Positions 24,440 to 32,727 of a stretch of DNA of 58,649 nucleotides are shown here, piece after piece; the stretch's first letter is position 1, and every line of letters starts with the position of its first letter. Origin of the DNA: CAYOHR01 sp964512145 (GTDB taxonomy: Bacteria > Bacteroidota > Bacteroidia > Flavobacteriales_G > JALEGO01); assembly GCA_964512145.1 (NCBI GenBank), contig CAZEIM010000017.1, positions 1-58,649 on the forward strand. The letters run 5' to 3'. Under the pieces are notes generated by a model. That model was given only the letters and a program-made list of their open reading frames with translations. It was not told the DNA's origin and did not search any database. Made by a program: the position numbers and the translations under genes.

Positions 24440-27034
24440 TTATCCTATTAATTTTTTTATTTCATTTAATTTAATAAGTGCTTCAACTGGAGTTAAGGAA
24501 TTAATATCTGTATTAGATATCTGTTCTTTAACCTGTAAAAGAACAGGGTCGTCCAGTTGAAAAAAACTAAGCTGAAAGTTTTCTTCCATTTTTTCAGAAA
24601 CTTGAGACTTTAAAGCCTCCGGATTTCTATTTTTTTCTAATTGCTTAAGTATTTGATTTGCTCTTTCTACCACCTTATTTGGCACTCCGGCCATTTTAGC
24701 TACGTGTATTCCAAAACTATGCGCACTACCTCCTTCAACCAATTTTCGTAAAAAAAGTATTTTTTGCCCTACTTCTTTTACAGAAACATTGTAGTTTTTA
24801 ATTCGCTCAAACTCTTTACTCATATTATTTAACTCGTGGTAATGTGTAGCAAAAAGTGTTTTAGGTCGTCCGGGATGATTATGTAAATATTCAGCAATTG
24901 CCCACGCAATAGAAATGCCATCGTAGGTACTGGTTCCTCTGCCAATTTCGTCTAATAAAACCAAACTGCGAGAAGATAAATTGTTTAATATACTGGCTGT
25001 TTCTATCATCTCTACCATAAACGTTGACTCTCCGCTCGAAATATTATCGGAGGCTCCTACCCGAGTAAAAATTCTGTCAACCAATCCTATTTCGGCCTTT
25101 TTTGCCGGAACATAACATCCAATTTGAGCCATAATAACAATAAGGGCAGTTTGACGTAATATAGCAGATTTTCCTGACATATTGGGGCCTGTTATCATAA
25201 TAATTTGCTGTACTTCCGAGTCTAAATAAATGTTATTAGGCACGTAGGATTCGCCAGCCGGAAGGCGCTTTTCTATTACAGGATGCCTAGCGTTTTCAAT
25301 AGATATTGAAAATTTTTTGTGCACCGTTGGTTTTATATACTTATTGGTTTGGGCAATTACTGAAAAGTTTAGTAACGCATCTAAAGCAGCAATTTGAGAC
25401 GCATTGTGTTGAATCGGTTTTATATAATCCGAAATTTCACCAATAAGTTTTTGGTATATTTCTAACTCTAGTTGGCCAATTTTTTCCTGAGCTCCTAATA
25501 TTTTGGTCTCATACTCCTTTAGTTCCTCGGTTACGTATCGCTCTGCATTTACTAATGTTTGTTTTCGGATCCAGGTTTCGGGTACTTTATTTTTATGAGT
25601 ATGTGTAACCTCTAAATAATACCCGAAAATATTATTAAACCCTATTTTTAATGAGGGAATACCTGTGCTTTCAATTTCTCGTTGCTGTAGTTTAATTAAA
25701 TAATCTTTCCCACTAAAAGCAATATTTCTCAACTCATCTAACTCATTATTTACCCCTGATTTAATAACATTTCCTTTTGCAAGTACCGCTGGTGATTCGG
25801 GCTGAATATAATCATCAATTTTTTTTCGAATCCCTGAACAAGGGTTAAATTGATCTGCCATTTTTTGCAAGGGTTCAAATTTTGAAGATTCACAAATGGC
25901 TTTTAAAGGCTCCACAATGTCTAAGCCTCTTTTAAGTTGTAAAACTTCCCTAGGGTTAATTTTTCCGACAGAAACTTTGGAAATTAAACGCTCAATATCC
26001 CCGGCTTCTTTTATTAATTGTATTGCTTGTTGTTGTTGGATTTCATTTTGCAAAAAAAACTCAACTGTTTGTTGTCGATCTTCAATAATTCGCAAATCTT
26101 TTAAAGGAAACATTAACCACCTTCTTAAAAGCCTTGCTCCCATGGGAGATACCGTTTGGTCGAGCGTTTGAAGTAGTGTAATGGCATCTTTATGAGGAGA
26201 GTCAAATATTTCAAGATTTTTTAACGTAAACCCATCTAGCCAAACATAAGCATCTTCTTCTATGCGAGAAATAGCTTTAATATGTTTTAGCGAATGATGT
26301 TGTGTGTCTTGTAAATATTGTACAATAGCGCCTGCCGAAATAATAGCCGTACTTAAATTTTCAACTCCAAAGCCCTTTAAATTTTGGGTTTCAAAAAGGC
26401 TTTTTAACAAGGCATAAGCATGATCATAATGATACACCCATTCTTCTAAAGCATAGGTGGGATATTTTTTATCTAATACATCTAACAAACTTTGTCCAAC
26501 GTGCTTTTGATATAGTATTTCGCCTGGACTAAAGGTGTTTATTAGTTTTTTTATCTCATCTTGAGAGCCCTCTGATACATAAAACTCCCCGGTGCTAATA
26601 TCAATAAAAGCAACTCCAAAGCTTTGCTTTTCAAAAAATACCGAAGCTAAAAAGTTGTTGCTTTTATGCTCTAAAATTTGATCATTTATTGCTACGCCCG
26701 GTGTTACAAGCTCAGTAACTCCTCTTTTTACGATGGTTTTGGTAGACTTTGGATCTTCCAGTTGATCGCAAATAGCCACTCTATATCCGGCTCTCACTAA
26801 TTTTGGTAAGTACGTGTCGAGTGAATGATATGGAAACCCAGCTAATTCTAATTTGTTAGATCCATTATTTCTATACGTTTGAACTATACCTAATACTTTA
26901 GATGCTTTAATAGCATCTTCTCCAAATGTTTCATAAAAGTCTCCCACCCTAAATAATAAAAGAGCATCGGGATATTTTGATTTTATCCCAGAATACTGCT
27001 TCATTAAGGGGGTGCTTTCGTTTAATTTACTCAA
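24440..27034 (-). CDS. mutS: DNA mismatch repair protein MutS
   Basis: 864 residues, standard length. MutS recognises mismatches and recruits MutL. The mismatch-binding Phe-x-Glu motif is in RVGDFYETFGED (about residue 36). Core and clamp domains follow, then the ATPase with Walker A GPNMSGKSAILRQ (about 620) and Walker B LVLLDEIGRGTSTYDG. The C-terminus has the helical dimerisation tail (FQLDDPVLLQVKEQI to the end). A strong TACCTTTG promoter box lies at 27049-27056 on the minus strand. MutL is not in the window. Confidence 0.98.
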   Translation of the reverse strand: MSKLNESTPLMKQYSGIKSKYPDALLLFRVGDFYETFGEDAIKASKVLGIVQTYRNNGSNKLELAGFPYHSLDTYLPKLVRAGYRVAICDQLEDPKSTKTIVKRGVTELVTPGVAINDQILEHKSNNFLASVFFEKQSFGVAFIDISTGEFYVSEGSQDEIKKLINTFSPGEILYQKHVGQSLLDVLDKKYPTYALEEWVYHYDHAYALLKSLFETQNLKGFGVENLSTAIISAGAIVQYLQDTQHHSLKHIKAISRIEEDAYVWLDGFTLKNLEIFDSPHKDAITLLQTLDQTVSPMGARLLRRWLMFPLKDLRIIEDRQQTVEFFLQNEIQQQQAIQLIKEAGDIERLISKVSVGKINPREVLQLKRGLDIVEPLKAICESSKFEPLQKMADQFNPCSGIRKKIDDYIQPESPAVLAKGNVIKSGVNNELDELRNIAFSGKDYLIKLQQREIESTGIPSLKIGFNNIFGYYLEVTHTHKNKVPETWIRKQTLVNAERYVTEELKEYETKILGAQEKIGQLELEIYQKLIGEISDYIKPIQHNASQIAALDALLNFSVIAQTNKYIKPTVHKKFSISIENARHPVIEKRLPAGESYVPNNIYLDSEVQQIIMITGPNMSGKSAILRQTALIVIMAQIGCYVPAKKAEIGLVDRIFTRVGASDNISSGESTFMVEMIETASILNNLSSRSLVLLDEIGRGTSTYDGISIAWAIAEYLHNHPGRPKTLFATHYHELNNMSKEFERIKNYNVSVKEVGQKILFLRKLVEGGSAHSFGIHVAKMAGVPNKVVERANQILKQLEKNRNPEALKSQVSEKMEENFQLSFFQLDDPVLLQVKEQISNTDINSLTPVEALIKLNEIKKLIG

Positions 27035-27048
27035 AATTAGATTTTACA

Positions 27049-27056
27049 CAAAGGTA
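27049..27056 (-). promoter_or_regulatory. Bacteroidota -7 promoter box (TACCTTTG) of mutS
   Basis: The minus strand reads TACCTTTG, an exact TAnnTTTG match, 14 bases before the mutS ATG. Confidence 0.5.
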
Positions 27057-27137
27057 CAAATCAGCTTACAGACAATTCTTTGCAAAAACCACTACTTTTT
27101 TAACAAAAGTGAGTATTTATAAACATATGATTGAATC

Positions 27138-27175
27138 TTTACTTTTAATATCAGTCATCGCTTATTAAAAGTAAA
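27138..27175. repeat. 13-bp perfect inverted repeat between ruvC and mutS
   Basis: The arms TTTACTTTTAATA (27138-27150) and TATTAAAAGTAAA (27163-27175) are exact reverse complements with a 12-base loop. There is no T-tract on either side, so it is not a typical intrinsic terminator. It lies in the 239-base space downstream of mutS's start and upstream of ruvC's stop, both minus strand. Confidence 0.6.
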
Positions 27176-27273
27176 CTATCCTAGAATTTTACGTATTTTA
27201 GAAGCGGTAGGATATATAGAATTACAAAACCATAAATTGTTGTAATAAATGCCTGACCATCAAAGTGTTTTTG

Positions 27274-27822
27274 CTATTCTTTTACTTTTTGATTGTTTTT
27301 GTTTAAAAAATCTTTCCAACTCGTAAATTTTTGGCCTTGTACGGTAATTTTATTTTGATAATAATGACAAACTGCTGTTGCTAATGCGTCTGTTGCATCT
27401 AATTCTATATTTTGAGAGGGTAATTCTACCATTTTTTGTAGCATCGCTGCAACTTGTTCTTTAGTGGCTGCCCCTCTGCCTGTTACAGATTGTTTAATTT
27501 TTTTTGGCAGATATTCATATACCTCTATCCCATAATTTAATCCTGCAATAATTACAGAGCCTTGAGCACGTCCTAATTTTAACATTGATTGCGCATTCTT
27601 TCCATAAAAAGGTGATTCAACTGCTAATTCGTTTACCTTATATTCCTTGCACAATGAATATACCCTATCGTAAATTTTTTTTAGCTTTAATAATGGGTCG
27701 GTATACTTATGTAATTGCAATACCCCTAAACTCGCTAGTGTTAGTTTTTGTTGATATACTTCTAATACTGCGTAGCCCAATACTACCGTTCCTGGATCAA
27801 CTCCTAATATTATTTTTTTCAC
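27274..27822 (-). CDS. ruvC: Holliday junction endodeoxyribonuclease RuvC
   Basis: 182 residues. RuvC resolves Holliday junctions with RuvAB. The catalytic acidic residues are visible: Asp in ILGVDPGTVVLGYAV, Glu in LAVESPFYGKNAQS, and the pair in ELDATDALATAVCHY. The C-terminus is Lys/Asn-rich, as is common in this phylum. It is a separate transcription unit from the divergent glycosyltransferase at 27894. Confidence 0.95.
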   Translation of the reverse strand: MKKIILGVDPGTVVLGYAVLEVYQQKLTLASLGVLQLHKYTDPLLKLKKIYDRVYSLCKEYKVNELAVESPFYGKNAQSMLKLGRAQGSVIIAGLNYGIEVYEYLPKKIKQSVTGRGAATKEQVAAMLQKMVELPSQNIELDATDALATAVCHYYQNKITVQGQKFTSWKDFLNKNNQKVKE

Positions 27823-27893
27823 GCTTTATAAAAATACAATACTAAAAAATATTTTTAGCTATACCTTTACATAAAGTGATATAATGTGTAAAT

Positions 27894-28994
27894 ATGTGGT
27901 TAACTTATGTAGTATATAGTTGGCTTGTGCTTTATGTTATTTGGGCTGCATTTATTTTTATCGGATTAAATAAAAACAAAGCTGTTTCAAAAAATGGGAT
28001 ACATATCCCTAAAAATATACATGTTATTGTTCCTTTTAGAAATGAGGCATTAAACATAGAAAAAATATTTTGGTCATTATACAACCAAGAGTGCGATATT
28101 CCTTGTAAAATTTGGTTTATAAATGACCACTCAGAAGACCAAGGACCTAACATATTAAAAGAGTTAATCGAAAGTAATACTAAAAAAGAGATCTATCTCG
28201 ACCATTTACCCTCAAATAAATCGGGTAAAAAAGCTGCAATTATGCATGCCATACAAAAAACTGAGGATACGTCTTTAATTTTTACTACCGATGCCGATTG
28301 TATAATGTCTAAAAACTGGATACAAAATACCGCTAATTTTCATATAGAACAAAAAGCCATTTTAACGGCCGGGGGTGTAACGTACTCTACTCCAAAGAGT
28401 TTTTTACAAACCTGGGTATTTATGGAAAATTTAAGTGTGCAGGCGGTTTCTATGTCGTTTATAAAAAACAATTTTCCTGTGCTTATAAGTGCTGCCAATA
28501 TGTTGTATTCAAAAGAAATTTTTGAATCCTCTCGTCCGTACGATTCTAATATGCATATAGGTTCGGGTGATGATATATTTTTTTTGCATGCGGTAAAAAA
28601 AAAGTTGGGTAATAAGTGGCTTGAGTTTTATGAAAAAGAACCCGTGATCACCAAATATCCGGAAAATATTTTGCTGTATTTTTCCCAAAAAATTCGTTGG
28701 ATACAAAAAGCTAAACATTACAAAGATCGTGATACTATATTGCTGGGTTTTTACACTTTTGTATTAAATGCATTATATATCAACGCATTACTTCATGGAT
28801 ATTTGTTTTTTTTATTTATAAAAATACTGTTAGATTTAGGTATACTCATTAAAATTAATCACGTGATGTTACAGAAAAAGAACTTGTATGTTGGTATGAT
28901 TATTTACTCTATTATACAACCATTTTATGCTATAACCTTAGGCATAATTTCCTTTATTACACCAACTCATTGGAAAGGAAGGAAAGTGGCATAA
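27894..28994 (+). CDS. membrane-bound GT2 family glycosyltransferase
   Basis: 366 residues. One N-terminal helix (about 3-25) precedes a GT-A domain with HVIVPFRNEALNIEKIFWSL, a donor Asp region (WFINDHSEDQGP) and the TTDADCIMSKNW metal motif near residue 135. About three helices follow from 285 onward (LGFYTFVLNALYINALLHGYLFFLFI). The layout is that of processive or ceramide-type GT2 enzymes in Bacteroidota. The Q-x-x-R-W motif appears as QKIRWIQKAKHY, consistent with this group. Substrate unknown. Confidence 0.85.
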   Translation: MWLTYVVYSWLVLYVIWAAFIFIGLNKNKAVSKNGIHIPKNIHVIVPFRNEALNIEKIFWSLYNQECDIPCKIWFINDHSEDQGPNILKELIESNTKKEIYLDHLPSNKSGKKAAIMHAIQKTEDTSLIFTTDADCIMSKNWIQNTANFHIEQKAILTAGGVTYSTPKSFLQTWVFMENLSVQAVSMSFIKNNFPVLISAANMLYSKEIFESSRPYDSNMHIGSGDDIFFLHAVKKKLGNKWLEFYEKEPVITKYPENILLYFSQKIRWIQKAKHYKDRDTILLGFYTFVLNALYINALLHGYLFFLFIKILLDLGILIKINHVMLQKKNLYVGMIIYSIIQPFYAITLGIISFITPTHWKGRKVA

Positions 28995-29021
28995 ATTTTT
29001 AAATAACAACGAATATATAGC

Positions 29022-29735
29022 CTAGTTATCTGGGTTATTATTATTCAAGTTTTGTAAGGCAGATTTTGCTGCCTCTTGTTCGGCATCACGTTTTGAATTT
29101 CCTTTCCCTGTTCCTTTTGCTATATTGTTTATAGTTAAAGTAGATATAAATGCTTTTTCATTTGGAGAATAATGCGTAGTATAATTCCATTGTGTCTTGT
29201 TTTTTTGTGCCCATTCTATGAGTAATCCTTTATAATTAGTATCTTCCATATCGTATGTGTAGCGTAGTTTGTTTTCTAAAAAATACTCCATAGCCAAACT
29301 TGTTTTTTTATAGCCATAATCTAAATAAATTGCGCCAATTAGTGCCTCTAAGGCGTTTCCAAAAATAAACTCTTCACGGTTCATCCCTAGATAATTTGCT
29401 TTTAAAATTGATTTAATATTTATGCTTTTTGCCCATTCAGAAAGTGTTTTTCTGCTTACCATTTTAGATTTTAATTGGGTTAATTTGCCTTCATTTTCGT
29501 AAGCAAATTTTTTAAATAAAATTTCTCGAATGATTAAATCCAACACCCCATCCCCTAAAAACTCATATCTTTCAAAGCCAACATAAAGGTTGTTTTTTTC
29601 GTGCACCGAAGAATGCGTGGTAGCATTTTTATAATGAATGAAATTTTTGGGTTTTATATGAAAATTTTCATATACAAACCGAACGATTTTTTCTTCTTGG
29701 GGTGATTTTTTTTTAAATATCGAAAGAAAATTCAA
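29022..29735 (-). CDS. rnc: ribonuclease III
   Basis: 237 residues. The RNase III domain has the signature region FERYEFLGDGVLDLIIREIL (usual form ERLEFLGDAVL) and FGNALEALIGAIYLD. A C-terminal double-stranded-RNA-binding domain covers about 165-235 (YKGLLIEWAQKNKTQWNYTTH, GTGKGNSKRDAEQEAAKSALQNL). It processes rRNA precursors and other duplex RNAs. It follows fabF by five bases in the conserved Bacteroidota order acpP-fabF-rnc. Confidence 0.95.
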   Translation of the reverse strand: MNFLSIFKKKSPQEEKIVRFVYENFHIKPKNFIHYKNATTHSSVHEKNNLYVGFERYEFLGDGVLDLIIREILFKKFAYENEGKLTQLKSKMVSRKTLSEWAKSINIKSILKANYLGMNREEFIFGNALEALIGAIYLDYGYKKTSLAMEYFLENKLRYTYDMEDTNYKGLLIEWAQKNKTQWNYTTHYSPNEKAFISTLTINNIAKGTGKGNSKRDAEQEAAKSALQNLNNNNPDN

Positions 29736-29740
29736 AAATA

Positions 29741-30994
29741 TCAGGCATTATATTTTTTAAAAATAACCGATGCATTATGCCCTCCAAATCCAAATGTATT
29801 GCTTAAAGCATAAAAAACTTTTTTATGTTCTGCTTTATTAAGCGTTAAGTTAACTTTTGAATCTATATCAGGATCAACCGTATTATGATTAATGGTGGGT
29901 GGGATAATATCGTGATATACTGATAATACTGTGGCAATACCCTCTATAGCACCTGCAGCACCTAATAAATGACCTGTCATAGATTTTGTGGAACTTACAT
30001 TTAGCATGTAAGCGTGTTCTCCAAATAAATTAACAATAGCCTTTATCTCTGCTACATCTCCCAGTGGAGTGGATGTTCCGTGAACATTAATGTAATTTAT
30101 TACGTTTGGAGTAATTTCTGCATCTTCGATAGCATTTTTCATAACTTGATATGCACCTAATCCTTCGGGGTGTGGTGCGGTCATGTGATACGCGTCTCCT
30201 GACATGCCTCCTCCAACAATTTCTGCATAAATTTTGGCTCCTCTTTTAATGGCGTGATCAAGCGTTTCGATTACAAAAGCACCAGAACCCTCTCCTAAAA
30301 CAAAACCATCTCTATCTAAATCGAACGGCCTAGAAGCTGTTTTAGGACTATCGTTCCTTGTAGATAAGGCTTTAAGTGCATTAAACCCGCCCATAGCTAC
30401 TTCATTAACAGCTGCTTCTGAGCCTCCACAAATAAAAACATCTGCCTTTCCTAATCTTAAATAGTTAAAAGCATCAATTAAAGCATTGGTTGATGAAGCA
30501 CAAGCGGAAACAGTCGTAAAATTAGGTCCTCTAAATCCAAATCGAATAGAAATTAACCCAGAAGCTATGTCTGAAATCATTTTAGGAATAAAGAATGGAT
30601 TAAACCGTGGTGTTCCATCCCCTTTAACATATTCGGCTACTTCTTTGTAAAAGGTATCCACGCCACCTATTCCTGAACCCCATATTACTCCACACCTATC
30701 TAAATTTAAAACCTCAAAATTTAATTGTGCGTCTTTAATAGCTTGCTCTGCGGTAATAAGAGCATATTGAGAAAAAGGATCGTATTTTCTAACGTCTTTT
30801 TTCTCAAAATAATCCTCTGGATTATACCCTTTTAACTCACAGGCAAATTTTGTTTTAAATAAAGTAGCATCAAAATAGGTAATAGGAGCAGCTCCGCTCA
30901 CTCCGTTTACTAATGAGTCCCAATACTCTTGAACATTTTTGCCAATAGGTGTAAGGGCTCCTAAACCCGTAATTACAACCCTTTTTAAAGGCAT
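29741..30994 (-). CDS. fabF: beta-ketoacyl-ACP synthase II
   Basis: 417 residues, standard length. FabF condenses malonyl-ACP with acyl-ACP in fatty-acid elongation. The active-site Cys is in VSACASSTNALIDA (about 165), and the two His residues are in NVHGTSTPLGD and SMTGHLLGAAGAIE. It lies six bases downstream of acpP, which encodes its carrier-protein substrate. Confidence 0.97.
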   Translation of the reverse strand: MPLKRVVITGLGALTPIGKNVQEYWDSLVNGVSGAAPITYFDATLFKTKFACELKGYNPEDYFEKKDVRKYDPFSQYALITAEQAIKDAQLNFEVLNLDRCGVIWGSGIGGVDTFYKEVAEYVKGDGTPRFNPFFIPKMISDIASGLISIRFGFRGPNFTTVSACASSTNALIDAFNYLRLGKADVFICGGSEAAVNEVAMGGFNALKALSTRNDSPKTASRPFDLDRDGFVLGEGSGAFVIETLDHAIKRGAKIYAEIVGGGMSGDAYHMTAPHPEGLGAYQVMKNAIEDAEITPNVINYINVHGTSTPLGDVAEIKAIVNLFGEHAYMLNVSSTKSMTGHLLGAAGAIEGIATVLSVYHDIIPPTINHNTVDPDIDSKVNLTLNKAEHKKVFYALSNTFGFGGHNASVIFKKYNA

Positions 30995-31000
30995 AAAAGG

Positions 31001-31237
31001 TTACTTTACTTTTTCTTCAATAAACTTAACAGCATCTCCTACGGTAGCAATATTTTCTGCCTGATCGTCCGGAATAGCAATGTTAAACTCTTTTTCAAAT
31101 TCCATAATCAACTCTACTGTATCTAAAGAGTCCGCTCCTAAATCGTTTGTAAAGCTTGATTCTAAAGTAACTTCGTTTTCATCTACTCCTAGTTTATCAA
31201 CTATGATTGATATAACTTTTGACTTAATATCTGACAT
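31001..31237 (-). CDS. acpP: acyl carrier protein
   Basis: 78 residues. The phosphopantetheine Ser is in the invariant LGADSLDTVELIMEFE. The acidic four-helix profile and length are typical of primary fatty-acid ACP. It is the first gene of the acpP-fabF-rnc operon, preceded by a TATTTTTG box on the minus strand at 31262-31269. Confidence 0.98.
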   Translation of the reverse strand: MSDIKSKVISIIVDKLGVDENEVTLESSFTNDLGADSLDTVELIMEFEKEFNIAIPDDQAENIATVGDAVKFIEEKVK

Positions 31238-31261
31238 GTTTAGATGTTTTTAAATTTTTGC

Positions 31262-31269
31262 CAAAAATA
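31262..31269 (-). promoter_or_regulatory. Bacteroidota -7 promoter box (TATTTTTG) of acpP
   Basis: The minus strand reads TATTTTTG, an exact TAnnTTTG match, 24 bases before the acpP ATG. A minus-strand TTG lies 22 bases further upstream, a slightly wide -33 spacing. Confidence 0.5.
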
Positions 31270-31432
31270 AATTAAAAAAATCAAATCGAAAGCAATTATT
31301 GTATTTGTTAAAAAAAATATATCATTTCTTTTGTGAAATTTATTGAGTAACCCTCGGTAAACATTAATTTATTAAGATCAAATAGTTTTGTTGGCTTTAA
31401 TAGCGTTTATTTTATTTATTTTCAAAAAAATT

Positions 31433-31440
31433 TACTTTTG
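31433..31440 (+). promoter_or_regulatory. Bacteroidota -7 promoter box (TACTTTTG) of pgk
   Basis: An exact TAnnTTTG match ends only four bases before the pgk ATG at 31445. This would give a leaderless or nearly leaderless transcript. Confidence 0.45.
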
Positions 31441-31444
31441 AAGC

Positions 31445-32635
31445 ATGAAAACAGTTGAATCTATATCTTTTGAAGGAAAACGGGCGTTAATCCGAGTTGA
31501 TTTTAATGTTGCTGTAAATGAAGCGTTTGAAGTAACTGACAATACCCGAATAAAAGCAGCCTTACCCACCATACAAAAAATACTAAAAGACGGTGGGTCT
31601 GTTGTTTTAATGTCGCATTTTGGAAGACCAAAGAATGGTCCTGAAAAAAAACATTCTTTACAGCATGTGTTACCGGAACTTGAGCGCTTGTTAGAAAAAA
31701 AAGTGTTGTTTGTTGATGATTGTATTTCGGCCAATGCCTTTAAAATTACTTCTCAGCTAAAACCTAAAGAAATTGTGTTATTAGAAAATTTAAGATTTTA
31801 TAAGGAAGAGGAAAAAGGAGATGAACTTTTTGCCGCACAACTATCAAAACATGGGGATATATATGTAAATGATGCTTTTGGCGCAGCGCATAGGGCGCAT
31901 GCTTCTACTAGTATTATTGCGCAATTTTTCCCGTCTAAAAAATGTTTTGGTTTATTAATGGCCAAAGAGGTTGAAAGTCTTCAAAAAGCATTAGACAACC
32001 CAAAAAGACCTTTAACTGCAGTTATAGGAGGAGCAAAGGTTTCTAGCAAACTGGATGTTATTAAACATTTATTAAATAAAGTTGACAAGGTTTTGGTAGG
32101 CGGAGGAATGGCCTTTACTTTTATTAAAGCACTTGGTGGTGACACAGGAAAATCTTTAATTGAAACAGAAATGTTGCCAGTTGCAAGTGATATTTTACAA
32201 GAAGCAAAGAAACTTCAAAAAGAATTTGTTTTGCCCATTGACGCTGTAATTGCCGATGCATTTAGCGTAGATGCGAAAATAAGTTTGTCTAATATAAACT
32301 CTATTCCGGCAAACTACATGGGTTTAGATATTGGACCGGAAACAGAAAAAATATTTCATCAAGTGCTGTTAAACTCAAAAACCATTCTTTGGAATGGGCC
32401 CATGGGCGTTTTTGAGATGCCCCCATTTGCTAAGGGCACCATATCTGTAGCAAAATCAATTGCTGAATCTACAAAACTAGGCGCATTTTCTTTGGTTGGA
32501 GGCGGAGACTCTGTAGCGGCTGTAAATCAATTTGGTTTAGCAAACGATGTAAGTTATGTATCAACCGGAGGTGGTGCTATGTTAGAGTATTTAGAAGGCA
32601 AAACCTTACCCGGTGTTGCAGCAATATTGAATTAA
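31445..32635 (+). CDS. pgk: phosphoglycerate kinase
   Basis: 396 residues, standard length. It transfers phosphate between 1,3-bisphosphoglycerate and ADP in glycolysis. Diagnostic blocks are RALIRVDFNVAVNE at the N-terminus, LMSHFGRPK, VLLENLRFY, VNDAFGAAHRAHAST, AVIGGAKVSSKLDV, LVGGGMAFTF, and near the C-terminus WNGPMGVFEMPPFAKGT and LVGGGDSVAAV. It is divergent from the acpP operon. Confidence 0.98.
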   Translation: MKTVESISFEGKRALIRVDFNVAVNEAFEVTDNTRIKAALPTIQKILKDGGSVVLMSHFGRPKNGPEKKHSLQHVLPELERLLEKKVLFVDDCISANAFKITSQLKPKEIVLLENLRFYKEEEKGDELFAAQLSKHGDIYVNDAFGAAHRAHASTSIIAQFFPSKKCFGLLMAKEVESLQKALDNPKRPLTAVIGGAKVSSKLDVIKHLLNKVDKVLVGGGMAFTFIKALGGDTGKSLIETEMLPVASDILQEAKKLQKEFVLPIDAVIADAFSVDAKISLSNINSIPANYMGLDIGPETEKIFHQVLLNSKTILWNGPMGVFEMPPFAKGTISVAKSIAESTKLGAFSLVGGGDSVAAVNQFGLANDVSYVSTGGGAMLEYLEGKTLPGVAAILN

Positions 32636-32676
32636 TGTATTGCCCATTAAATAATTGTTAAAATTCCTGTTGATGT

Positions 32677-32694
32677 AACCAAATACATTTGGTT
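32677..32694. repeat. short palindrome between pgk and the fibre genes
   Basis: AACCAAA and TTTGGTT are separated by a four-base loop in the 92-base gap after pgk. No T-tract follows, so it is at best a weak or factor-assisted terminator. Confidence 0.35.
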
Positions 32695-32727
32695 GCGTTG
32701 AATGTGCTTATGAAGTAAATTATAAGC

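Noticed and set aside
28855..28870. ATCACGTGAT palindrome as a third parS site
   Set aside because: Only the central CACGTGA agrees with parS; the outer arms differ, and it lies in the coding sequence of a glycosyltransferase.
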